DNA of 64,000 nucleotides. Source: Paraphysoderma sedebokerense (Eukaryota > Blastocladiomycota > Physodermatomycetes > Physodermatales > Physodermataceae). The notes beneath the pieces are model-generated. The model did no database searches. It was given only the letters and a program-made list of their open reading frames with translations, and was not told the DNA's origin. The DNA is taken from NCBI GenBank assembly GCA_025602915.1, contig JAHLJZ010000018.1, positions 1 through 64,000 on the forward strand. The letters run 5' to 3'. This document shows positions 21,836 to 33,200 of this stretch, in pieces (within the stretch, counting starts at the first letter, position 1; each line of letters starts with the position of its first letter). The translations under genes were made by a program, and so were the position numbers.

Positions 21836-24109
21836 ATGAATACTCCTTCGCGACGGTGGGCGGCCAGCTGTCTGGCCAAGGCTTCGGGCGTCGTTCAAGT
21901 GTTAAATCGTACAGACAAATCCATCACTACTAGCTCAATGTCATCTTCCAAACTAGTATCAATTGAAGACTATCATATTCACGCCCGCACTCATCTTCCC
22001 AAAAATGCTTACGATTACTACAGAACTGGTTCAGAGGATGAAATAACTCTGTACGAAAACGAGAAAGCGTTCCGGAGAATTTACTTGATGCCTCGAGTAC
22101 TTAGAAATGTCTCCAATGTTGACACTAGTGTTGTTTTATTGGGTGTGTATTCTATTAGCATGTTGGATTGTCTCATTTGAGTTGTGTGAGGGAGGGAGAG
22201 TTGTAGGTTTTGGACTTTCCTAGTGGTGGCCGCCTGCAATACCGAGATCTGGCCAAATGTCTTAAACCAGATGATTTACCAATCGCTCTATTCGCTACAA
22301 CCTGCTTTAGGAAACATAAAATTGCCATCACCGATATGTATAGCGCCGACTGCCGCAGTACGTATCGGTTAACTGAACTATGGACTTGGTTAGTACCTCA
22401 CGGATTCATCCTTACTTATTCTTCCAGCACAAAATGGCACATCCCGATGGAGAATTGGCAACAATTAGAGGTTAGTGTTGAGCTCATACCGTTTTTTTAT
22501 GTGATTTCCAACGTTTCAGTCGCGCTATTTATACTGATTTTGATCAATTTCCGGAATTACAGCCGCCAAGCGATTCAAATCGCTAGTTACATTATCAACT
22601 TACTCTACGACTTCACTAGAAGATGTTAAAGATGAAGCGGGAAATGATATACCGTTATGGTTTCAATTGTATGTTTATAAGAACCGGTACGAGTAATCTC
22701 TATCTTGTTTGCCCCAATCTGCAAGCTGTTTTCTCAGTATGATGTAAAAGGAAAACGAGCGAAGACCTTATCCGTAGGGCAGAAAAAGCCGGTTCGTCTC
22801 TATCCATTAATATGATTGGGATTTACATCTATGAAAGTGGCTTATCGGTATATTTTTGTCTCAGGTTACAAGGCAATAGTTATAACGGTTGATACACCGT
22901 ATTTGGTAGCGTCATGTTTCACCGTTATCTGTAGGAAGTGTTCATGCTTGCTAACATTCATTGATTTCGTTTGCCGATATGCAACGTTTTGTAGGGTAAT
23001 AGGCGTTGTGATGTTCGAAATCAAGTATGTGGATACATACTGAGTTTATTTTCTGTTAAGAATGATTGTCTTACAAAACGTCTGCACCGACCGTCGGACT
23101 GTAATGGAATGATCAGTACTCTTTACCTTCCCATCTTCGGTCCGCTAATTTTGCCCCAGCCTTAAAAATCATGTCAGCAACCGAAAGACATTCTCTCACT
23201 CAATCATTAACCGGTGATGTTCCGGTTGGCTCATCATCGGATTCAGGGACCCCGTCTGCTCCCAGTTCCAATGTTGATAATGCAGAAAACATATCCGACA
23301 CGTCGCTGTCTTGGGATAAAGATATCAAGTGGATCAAAAGTATCACAAGTTTGCCCATTATTTTGAAGGGAATTTTAACCGAAGAAGATACAAAGAAAGC
23401 AGTGGAAATGGGTATTGACGGGATTATTGTCTCAAGTGAGTTTTACTCTTAGACTTAAGAGTAACCGTATTATTATGTCTAATGCGAGATATTAATTCAG
23501 ATCATGGTGGAAGACAACTCGATACTTGTCCAGCTGCGGTATTTCTACTCTCCTTTTACCCCGCTTGCTCTCCTCAACTCTTGTGAGTAAAGACTGATCA
23601 TATTGTGAAAATTAGATTGAGGCATTGCCTTCGGTTGTTCATGTCGCGAAGAACTCGAAAACTGAGATTTACTTTGACAGCGGGATTAGAAAAGGAACTG
23701 ACGTGGTAAAAGCTCTAGCGCTCGGCGCAAAAGCTGTCTTCGTGGGTAGACCGATATTATGGGGGTAATTTATATTTGATTCTTATTTGTATATCCATGC
23801 TGTTATCTTTTCGTGTCTACATGGGTAACTGACTACGTGGGTTAACATTCTTCAATTCTGTCTCCTCTAATTTCGCTGTCATCCCTCAGTCTTGCGCATT
23901 CAGGATCTTCTGGAGTTTCTCATATTCTTCAGATTCTAAATGACGAATTAAGGCTTGCAATGGCGTTACTGGGGGTCACTAATGTTGAAGCCCTCGACCA
24001 GAGTTATATACTGCCGAAATGGTATTTCGATAGAGGATTCCAACTAGAAAACAGAAGGGAAGGATTCGTGAGTGTGGCCAAAGAATTGACTGTTAAGGGA
24101 AAATTATAA
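21836..24109 (+). CDS. FMN-dependent 2-hydroxyacid oxidase/dehydrogenase
   Basis: Eleven exons join in phase to 452 aa: 21836-22142, 22311-22357, 22428-22470, 22563-22686, 22751-22791, 22865-22905, 22995-23024, 23117-23435, 23501-23538, 23616-23764 and 23890-24109. The TIM-barrel enzyme oxidises 2-hydroxyacids such as lactate or glycolate using FMN. Motifs: [54 protein letters not shown] with the flavin-contact Lys, SNHGGRQLD with the catalytic His, and [18 protein letters not shown] with VFVGRP. A disordered Ser-rich insertion of about 45 residues ([14 protein letters not shown] onward) sits before strand 5. No cytochrome b5 domain, so not flavocytochrome b2. The N-terminus is basic and mitochondrial-like; the C-terminal GKL is a poor peroxisome signal. 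Confidence 0.9.
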
Positions 24110-24519
24110 GAGCTCTTACGGTTGCTGTAGTTCAAAGACAATAAATTCCAAAATTGATGAAGTGGGTCAAGTACTCGTCGGAGAACCGCGTTTACACGGT
24201 CGTTGTGGCCGCCAATCCAAATGTAAACATTACCCCGCAATCAGCTAATACTCAACCTACATGATACTAGCGGTTTATCACAGTCGCACTCTTAAGGTGG
24301 TACTGAGCTAGTCTTCCACATTTGTAATTATGCCAATTGCATGATATGTTTGGAGGTCTCAAGTACGGCTAGCCGATTGTAAGTTTGACGCCGATCTTGG
24401 CTTTGTGTTCGATCGTGTTCAACATTGTCGGAGTTCATCATCCAAGGCTGACATTTCATCACATCCGCACTTGATCCGCCGAATCCATAGCACCGACACT
24501 TTTCTTGAATAATATCAGT
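24110..24519. other. Intergenic, oxidase to reductase
   Basis: 410 bp between two plus-strand genes. No supported gene or motif. Confidence 0.6.
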
Positions 24520-25632
24520 ATGAGTGCTACTCACAAGATGGCGATTTTTGGGGCAACAGGTTAATAGTAGTACACTTTGATCCTTCGCCAAAATGCTAGG
24601 GACATTGCCGTTCCTTTCAAACTGACAATCAATTTGCTATACCATACCCTTATCATAAACTATAGGTCCTACCGGCTTAGAGCTTCTTAAGCAAGGCCTT
24701 GCAAATGGACATAAGATAACTTGTCTGGCTCGGGATCCAAGCAAGTTGGAGCCTTATAAACATGCAAATTTGGCGGTTGTCCAGGGGAATGTCTTGAATA
24801 AAGAAGATGTCGAGAAGATTGTGGAAGGTGAGTCTTCTGGAGGAGTGTTGAACTTTTCATGATAACAGAAAAGACACTTTTGTGTTGTCTGAAGTTTACA
24901 CTTGAAACCGTCAGGGGGACGTCATGACTTGAAAACGTATCGCCAGCTTAACTAACGTTCAACTTCTACTCCTTCAATCATTCTCTATATGGTGTATAGA
25001 TCAAGATCGAGTCATTGTTTCGTTGGGCTCTCGCCCTGGGTCGAAAGATTCCGATGTCTGTTCCAAAGGCCAGGCCATCATTAACTCTTGTGTCCTCTCC
25101 AACTTGCCATCATCTCCAGCTCCATCTGATACGAAGAAGCGAATGATTGTTGTTTCATCGCTTGGAGCGGGGGACAGTTATCAGCACTGCAATATGTTTA
25201 CAAAGCTATTAGTGAAGAGCTTTTTGAGCAGCGCGATCGCTGATAAAAATATTCAAGAGGAATCCGTACAAAAAGACTTGGCAGGAAAAATGGATTGGAT
25301 CATTGTCAGACCAGGTATGTTCATCATAGCTTATGAATTCTATCTGCGTTATCAGTGTGACGAGAGATCTGCAAAAGCTTATTTTGTCATGTCTCTTATC
25401 TCTTATCTTGGTTTATGTGCTCACACGCTTCCCCTGCGGCACTAACATAAACACTTTTATTCTCATTCATGGTATAGGTGGTTTGACGAACGGCGTTGTC
25501 ACCAACACATATCGCGTCGGCAAAGAATTAGGAGGAGGTAGGGTATCACGAGCTGATGTCGCTCACTTCATTCTGAACAAATGCCTGGATGGTGATGAAT
25601 GGAACAATAAGGCAACGACGATTGTGAATTAA
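24520..25632 (+). CDS. NAD(P)-binding Rossmann reductase, BLVRB/NmrA-like
   Basis: Exons 24520-24559, 24666-24827, 25000-25314 and 25478-25632 give 223 aa. The N-terminus MAIFGATGPTGLELLKQGL is the dinucleotide-binding GxxGxxG motif, split after GAT by intron 1. CLARDPSKL follows strand 2 with the Arg expected for NADP(H) preference. Later come DRVIVSLGSRPG, RMIVVSSLGAG, MDWIIVRPGGLTNG and SRADVAHFILNKC, the usual order in atypical short-chain reductases of the biliverdin reductase B/flavin reductase type. The substrate cannot be told. Length fits the family (about 205-225 aa). Confidence 0.85.
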
Positions 25633-26124
25633 GGATAAGGAACAACATAAATACAATTGTATATCCGCAGAGGTGCCTGAATGAAGGTATCGCGACAAAG
25701 GATGCGACCCGGGATGTCTTCCATAACACTCTCCAGCCGGAATCTAAGTGACTGTAGTATACACATACGTCTGGACAATAAATGTTCATATTGCTGACGC
25801 CTTAAGGTAAATGTGGCCTTGTTTGTACGTAGTGTCGATGCAGTTTTGCGCTTAATGAACAACAACGTTCAATACAATCCAGATATAACATAGGCTGCTA
25901 GATTCAGCTTTTGTTCTCAGTTCTATTAAGACCGTCAATTTCAGGTTTTTAAAATTTGAAAATCGGTTTGGTCTATCTACCCATAGCAACGAACACGTGA
26001 TTAATGTTTACTATTAGCCATTCGAGTTCATTAGTATCCATTTTAATTGCCTTTAAAACTCAATTGGCAACCCGTTTCATACATTCTCTATTACCATTCA
26101 AATTTCTTCTTACATACTTGAACG
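25633..26124. other. Intergenic, eRF1 promoter region
   Basis: 492 bp. No supported gene; includes the upstream region of eRF1. Confidence 0.55.
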
Positions 26125-27951
26125 ATGTCCGACCCGAACGCAACGGAGGCCGATAAGAATGTCGAAATCTGGAAGGTCAAGAAGATTATTAAAAGTTTGG
26201 CATCAGCAAGAGGCAATGGAACTAGTATGATTAGTTTGGTTCTACCACCAAGAGGTATATTCCGTTTCTTATCTTAATCATGGAATTCGGGCTTTGAATG
26301 CGTTGGTGCTTATATCTGCGTTGCGCTGGACTTACGGTTGAGTTGCGATTGTTGGGACAGATATTGCCCCCTTCCCAATACGATGTGTCTTTAACAAAGA
26401 TTGTGTCGTGGATGCAAAACACATGCGCCAGATGTTTCGATATAGGGAATGCAATTATTGGAGAGAAATGAAATTACGGATGTTAGGGCATGCTAATTAA
26501 TTTTAAATATTTAACAAACAGAACAAATTGCTCGAGTATCAAAAATGTTGGCAGAAGAATACGGTACTGCGTCTAATATTAAGTCCCGTGTGAATCGGCT
26601 TTCTGTACTATCAGCTATTACATCGGCACAGCAAAAGTTGAAGTTATACAATCGAGGTCAGTTCCAACTATATTTCATTTAATCCAAAATGATCCCGCGC
26701 TGACATGACCCTTTAATTCATGCAGTACCCACAAATGGATTAGTCATTTATACTGGTACAGTGACGACAGATGAAGGGAAAGAAAAGAAGTTATCAGTTG
26801 ATTTCGAGCCATTCAAGCCTGTCAATACCTTTTTATATCATTGTGACAACAAGTTTCATACTGAACCGCTGAGGTAACATAATTCCTTTGACGTTCAACA
26901 TTGCCTTTTCCATTCTAGTATTGGCATTCGACTTGTTATTTACCGTCATTTGGCCTTTATTAGTGAATTACTTGAATCAGATGCCAAATTCGGATTCATT
27001 GTTATGGACGGAAACGGTGCACTTTTCGGTACACTGTGTGGCAACACTCGAGAAGTTCTTCATCGATTGCAGGTCGATTTACCGAAAAAGCACGGACGTG
27101 GTGGTCAGTCTGCTCTTCGTTTTGCCCGTCTTCGAGAGGAAAAGCGACACAATTATGTTCGAAAGGTCGCCGAACTAGCGGTTCAATTTTTTATAACGAA
27201 CGATAAAGTCAATGTAACTGGCTTAGTTTTGGCTGGTTCTGCAGATTTCAAGACAGAGCTTGCTCAGTCAGATATGTTCGATCAGCGGCTGCAGGTTAAA
27301 ATTATCAAGTTGGTCGATGTGAGTTATGGCGGTGATAACGGATTTAATCAAGCCATCGAATTAAGTCAAGAAGTGCTTCAGAATGTTAAATTTATTCAAG
27401 AGAAAAAACTTATTTCGAAGTACTTTGATGAAATCTCACAAGATACCGGCAAATATTGTTTCGGCGTTGATGATACGTTGAAGGTAAGATTCTCATTTGT
27501 GTATGAAATGATAGTCGAAGACAATATTTAACATGTTATTGCGACTTTAATCTGTCCTTTTTGTTTCAAATAGGGTCTAGAAATGGGTGCTGTGGAAACT
27601 CTTATCCTTTGGGAAAATCTCGATGTTGTGCGTTATGTCCTCCGTAATCCACAAAGCGGGGCCGAATTCATCAAACATCTTCGACCAGCTCAAGAATCTG
27701 AACGTCACCATTTCGTCGATCCCGAGACTAATACAGATCTCGAAACAGCAGACAAAACCTTACTTTTGGAATGGTTGGCTGAAAATTATAAGAGTTTTGG
27801 AACAAATTTAGAGTTCGTTACGAATAGATCGCAGGAAGGCAGTCAATTTGTCAAAGGTTTTGGTGGTATTGGTGGATTATTGAGATATAAAGTCGACTTG
27901 GCGCAGTTGAATGCATATGATGATAGCGAGGAAGAATTCTTTTCGGATTAA
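26125..27951 (+). CDS. SUP45: Peptide chain release factor eRF1
   Basis: Exons 26125-26254, 26522-26656, 26726-26873, 26964-27483 and 27574-27951 give 436 aa, almost the same as human eRF1 (437). It recognises all three stop codons in the ribosomal A site and triggers peptide release with eRF3. Domain 1 has TASNIKS (59-65) and the YxCxxxF element [10 protein letters not shown], both needed for standard stop decoding. Domain 2 has [14 protein letters not shown] with the catalytic GGQ (about 184). Domain 3 ends in an acidic tail SEEEFFSD. Intact omnipotent motifs mean the standard genetic code is likely. The first intron is the largest (267 bp). Confidence 0.98.
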
Positions 27952-28462
27952 GAAGTTTCAGAGTTTTGGTGTGCGGATTACACCAAGTAGGATGGGTGAT
28001 TTTGATTGTGTAGGGATCGTTCTGAATGCAATATATGCTTGATCTGTTGGTTTTGAGAGCTGGGATGAATACTTGAAAGCATTCATTTTATATTTTACAC
28101 AGTACATACCCCTCCGTCACTTCTAAAAGAGTTCATGTATTTGCAGCGTTCTGTTTGTTAACTTGCGTTTAATCTGTTTCTTGTATTGGATATGATTTTG
28201 TATCAACAGTGTAACCATTTCTTATATAAAGGAAATCCGTCCAAAGGCACAGTATATCAATTATATTGTATAAATTCATACTATCGGCAATAAGATACAT
28301 ATAATAGAGGGTATAAATATTATCGTACTATTTGACAATTCATCTTCTAGTCAACGGGTTTACGCAGGTAACAAAAACGAAAGAGTATCGCGTTATGATT
28401 TGGTTGCTCGTGCATATTGAATTTGACGTACTCGTGTAACATTATCTCGCAATTGAAAGCTA
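27952..28462. other. Intergenic between convergent eRF1 and forkhead genes
   Basis: 511 bp of A+T-rich sequence holding both 3' ends. No gene or RNA seen. Confidence 0.6.
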
Positions 28463-29960
28463 TTATTCGGAGACCAACATATTCCCCAACATTCGTAAGA
28501 TCTGTTCCTTCTTTTCTTTGCTATTATTAAAACTAGGTGGTATACAAAAGAGATCATAGCTTTGTAAAAATTGTTGACAAAACGCATCAAATTGAGAAGT
28601 CGAGGTGGGCGGTGTTGTCGATGCTAGATTTGAAATTTCGATCTGATTCGCATTAGTGCTTGGTAATGAAGTTGTGAATTGAATCTCTGGCAATGATGGG
28701 AGGGACGAGACAGAATCAGAGTGTGGCAGCATTGTCAGTGAGATTGACGAGGAAGATTGTGAAATGTCTGGAAGGGAAGAAAATGACGGTGAATCAAAGA
28801 ATGCGGCGAATGTTGGAGTATCTATATTTATATCTGATAACTGTGATCCCGCAAAGGAATTGGCTGGAATCGCGAGTGGAGAAGTGTCAAAATTGAAATC
28901 TAACGAATTAGGTAATAGCGCAGAGACGGTTTCAGATGGCGGATGTAAATCTGCATTTTGGAAGCTTAGGTTTAGATTTGGTAGTGATAATGAAGTTGTA
29001 ATGGGAGTAGACGCAATCATTGACGCATTAACTGATGGGTCAGTTATGAGTGACTGGAGTGAATTCGTTGAAGCAGATAATGAGGGTGGTAAAGTAAGCA
29101 ATGACGGATTTTGGAGGGGTGATGTTGTATTTATCGATGAATCTGATAGTAAGTGATCGTTTGGTGGATTAGAAGGAATAGATTTGGACAGGGTAGATAA
29201 ATCTATTGATGGAAGTAAAAAGTAAGCGTCACTGAAATTAAATCATTAGCAGACAGAAAGAGAATCTCAACGCACTGTTTGGCTGCTGCAAAGTATTAGA
29301 AGATATCTTTAATGTAGTATGGTCGCTAATAGAACAAAATTCTAGCTCTTGTGTGGTTTTTCTTCTTTTGACTCCTTCGATTTCATCACTTGCTTTGCGC
29401 TTCCGACTCCCGGCATCGGAACCACTTTTGCCGTCCTGCGGAACTTGAAGTTCACTTTGGGTAGTCACAGCAATTTTATCGCATAATATACTGACTTTTC
29501 CGTCTTCCAGGAACTGCGTTAGTAAATTTTCGTCAATGGTCCAGCAGCACCTCGTTCGTCTTTCTTTCTCAATAACTCTTTCCCCGATAGTTTTGCTTGT
29601 TTCGGGAATAACTTTGAGAAACAATTTATTGATAGTCAGTGTGTATCGAATTTGATTCTTCCAATTTTTAGAAGCCGTGACAAACGATGGAAAATGGGAG
29701 AGGATATACGAATATATGTCGGATGTTGGGATTTGCTTTAGCGGGTGAGAGAGGATGGCGGCCAGAATCACATCGCTATATCGAGGTCTGACATGTTGCT
29801 GTCCATTCTTCTTCACTTCTGTTTCTGTGTGTTTTTCGTCCGATGATGGTGAAGGAGGTGTGCTGACAAGAGAAGTTGAAGTTTCTCCAGAGGCGGGAGA
29901 TGCATTTTTTAGTTGTCCACTCAATGGCTGGGTGCGGTTTCCATTCGAATGGGCCCCCAT
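28463..29960 (-). CDS. Divergent forkhead-domain transcription factor
   Basis: Exons 29960-29276 and 29202-28463 give 474 aa from the first ATG (CCATGGGG). The DNA-binding domain (about residues 58-150) reads RPRYSDVILAAILSHP, then IYSYILSHFPSFV, then NWKNQIRYTLTINKLFLKV. It aligns to the forkhead helices 1-3, where the usual recognition helix is WQNSIRHNLSLN. Arg-Tyr replaces the conserved Arg-His, so target preference may differ. A basic stretch with GSRKRKASDEIEGVKRRK is a likely nuclear signal. The C-terminal half is Ser/Pro/Thr/Leu-rich with no fold seen. An upstream in-frame exon is possible near 30025-30129 but has no ATG. Confidence 0.8.
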
Positions 29961-30255
29961 GGTTCCAGGGTCCACATATACTTCCTATACAACAAAATAC
30001 TTTACTGTATTTTGGTTGAGGTACTGCTGGAGGAACAGGGACGGATACGGGATACGAAGGAGACAGATTTTGATCGGAGCATATATGGTGAAGGGAACGC
30101 GAGAAACGCGAGACAAATGGATTTGACAATGGAGGGAGATCGTCAGTCGAAGAAGTGGAATTGGTTGTTCCAAATTATTATTTGAAGTTATCAATTCATA
30201 ATTCATTGCTTGAGTTATTGTTATTTATGAACTGTTATTCATTTATATTTAATTC

Positions 30256-33200
30256 ATGCTAAGATTATTCATCCTCGGCAAGCCAGGCTGCGGAAAGACC
30301 GCAATCGCAACAAGACTAGCATCCGACACTAACACCATTCTGATCGAACCCTCTTCTATTCTCACTGATATCGTCCACGACAAGTCGAATTCAAACGCCT
30401 ACAAAGAGGCAAGTTTTTCTTGCGCTTCTTGGCTTCTTCTTGTTCAAAATCATCCGTATGACATATTGACTTTGATTTAATATTGCCGTATGAGTAGAAG
30501 GTCGAAGTTCTAATCTCTGGTCATGCCATCACAACAGAATTGTTTCAGTCGATTGCAAGTGAGAAATTGACATCGCCAGAAGCCAAATATAGAGGTACAA
30601 TTTTGATATAAGTCACCTGGTCTAAAATTTACTTCTTGATGAGATTAATTTATTTCTTCTAATCAGGATACGTTTACGAATGCAATCCATCGACGAACGA
30701 TTACTTCGAGAAATTATCGTCCCACCTCAGTACCGATACTTCGAAGCCACCACCTATATTAATTGAACTCACAATTGATGATGTGGACTTGTGTCATAGA
30801 CGATGCGGGTTCTACGTCGATCCGATTACTGGGCTGATCTATCCCGACACGCAAGTCCAGGTTTCGATAGAAAAACTGAAAACGAAAAATCAAGAAAACT
30901 TGTTTGACGAAGCGAGCTCTGACGAAGATAGCACCGGAGAGGATAAAGGGGATAATGAAAGGCAATCAGAGGAAATAGCTCGTGACAGTGACAACGAGAC
31001 AGCTGAAAATGCAGCTGACGAAACAACATCAATCCAGAAGAGTCGGAAGAAAGTCGATCCCACAAATGAGCTAAAAAGAAAGATAAAATGGGATATAATT
31101 TCCCCAGAAATACTCGAACGGTAAGTCTAAAGAATTGGGCCCACAATGCATGGATAAACAACTCATCCGCCCATCACAAGATTAGTACAACGTCCAGAGG
31201 ATTTACCCGCCACCGTCAAACATCTACTCGAGCGATACAAGTCCTTCGAAGAGAATGTCAAAACCTTCCGGCAACTTTTTGCCGCTCCATTCCGCATTCA
31301 GGTTGATTGTACTCAACCATTTGACGATGTATATGGAGATCTCATGGACCAACTAGAAATGTTATGTTTGTCCGCCCGAACTGCTGGGTTGCCCAAATGG
31401 ATTAAGGCAGAAATCAATCCAGGTTTGTCTACGGATGAAATATTGAGCATGCTGCAAGAATATCAATTGGAGGAGGGCATGCCGCCGCGACAGATGAGTA
31501 AATTTGGATTGTGTTGTCCTGTGGGTTTGCACAAAAGCAGGACTGTAGTCCAAGGAAGCGTAAATTATTGCGCTGCATATTTAGTAGGAATCCTTCGTTT
31601 TTTCTGGGTCGGTAAGGAAATACGTTCTCAATCTCACTTATTACATTATAGCGCCATCTTTACTTCTTATCATCCGAATCTTCGCTGCACGAATTCATCC
31701 GCGAGCCGACGGTTTATCTCACTCAGTCTCACGATCTGTCTGCTCTAACGCTTTGTATCCTTGGTCCTCCCAAATCTGGAAAGAGCACTCTAGCAAAAGC
31801 AATAGCCGACATCTATGGCTTGGAATACATAAATGTTTCTGGTGTCATTCAATCTGAAATTTGGGGTGATTCACCAGAGTCAAGTTCATTGGTAAAAGCT
31901 ATTGCCAAAAAGTTGAAGAATGGGAAAGTCATTCCAGCAGACATGCTAATGGAGTATGTGAAACCGAGATTTCAAGCCGCAGCTGATGTACGTTTGGTCT
32001 ATTCTCAGCATGCTTTCAATATTTCTGGTATCTGAATTATTCAATCTTTAGAAAAATAGAGGGTGGGTTCTTGATGGTTTCCCTCAACAGGGTGAGCAAG
32101 CGGCAAGATTGGCGGAAGCCCGGTTACTTCCAAAGTATGCAATAATGTTACAATGTGGTACTGTCATTCTATCATGCTTTTTCTCCTATCTTTCAACATT
32201 GAAAGTTAACCGCTCATTTATAAGACAAAGATCTCATTAAGCAAAGATATCCCTCAAAATATACTGAACTTAGTCCTGGTAACCTCCCTTCCAATCAGAC
32301 CTTCTCCACATCGGATACATATATGCCGCCTTTGGACATTCCCGGAGATCTATTTTATACCACGGCTATCACCGCATGTGCAGAAGAACAAATTGAAGTC
32401 GTTAAGCACCTCGAAGAAATAGATTGCACAATCACCACACTCGACATTAGCAAATCAACACTCGAAATTGCGACTTCTCTGATACAAGGAGTTATCGATC
32501 CTTTATTTCCAAAAGCTGTGCCGTTCAATGCTAAAAGCAGTGGCCAGGCATTCACCGAATTCGGTGTAACCAAAAATTATTGTCCAGTGACGTTAAAGCA
32601 GAAAAAGTCGCTAAGAAAGGGCGATCCGCAAATTGGCGCTACATACTTGGTATGTAATCTGCTCTAGTAGATCATCCCACTTTCCAGCCAAAGCGGATAT
32701 CTAACAATGCCCACCGGCGGTTGTAATCAAAAATAGTCTAAAGTATACTATTTAGCGAACGAAGATGCTCGCGCACGGTTTATATCTGAACCAACGGTAT
32801 TCGCGATTGAGGATCCAGAGATTCCTCCTCCTAGACTGTTCATTATTGGACCAAGTGGATCTGGCAAGGTCTCATTCATTATTTGACTCAAAATCACAGT
32901 AAGATACAAATATTTACTTAACCTTCCCTCCGTAGACCACTTTTATCGCCCAACTTTTAAAAAAGCACGAATCCATTCACGTCAACTGCGTCAGCCTCTT
33001 GAAAGACTTAAGGCATGAGAAGCCAGAGTTGTTGGATGACATCGATATTGACCAACCTCTGCCCGCAGAAATTGTTCGGGAAATTATGAATATTTTGTTC
33101 AATACAGAGGTATGCCATAATGGTTGATATTGATAACATCAAAGCTTTTGAAATGTGCAATTGATTTATTTCAAAACTATAACTCTTTGATGCCTTTTTA

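Noticed and set aside
30025-30129. 5' exon of the forkhead gene
   Set aside because: In frame through a 40-bp intron, but it has no ATG and the downstream ATG has a good context.
31755-31762. GTATCCTT as a second U12 donor
   Set aside because: It lies inside the second AK9 kinase module (CILGPPKSGKS), which is continuous there.
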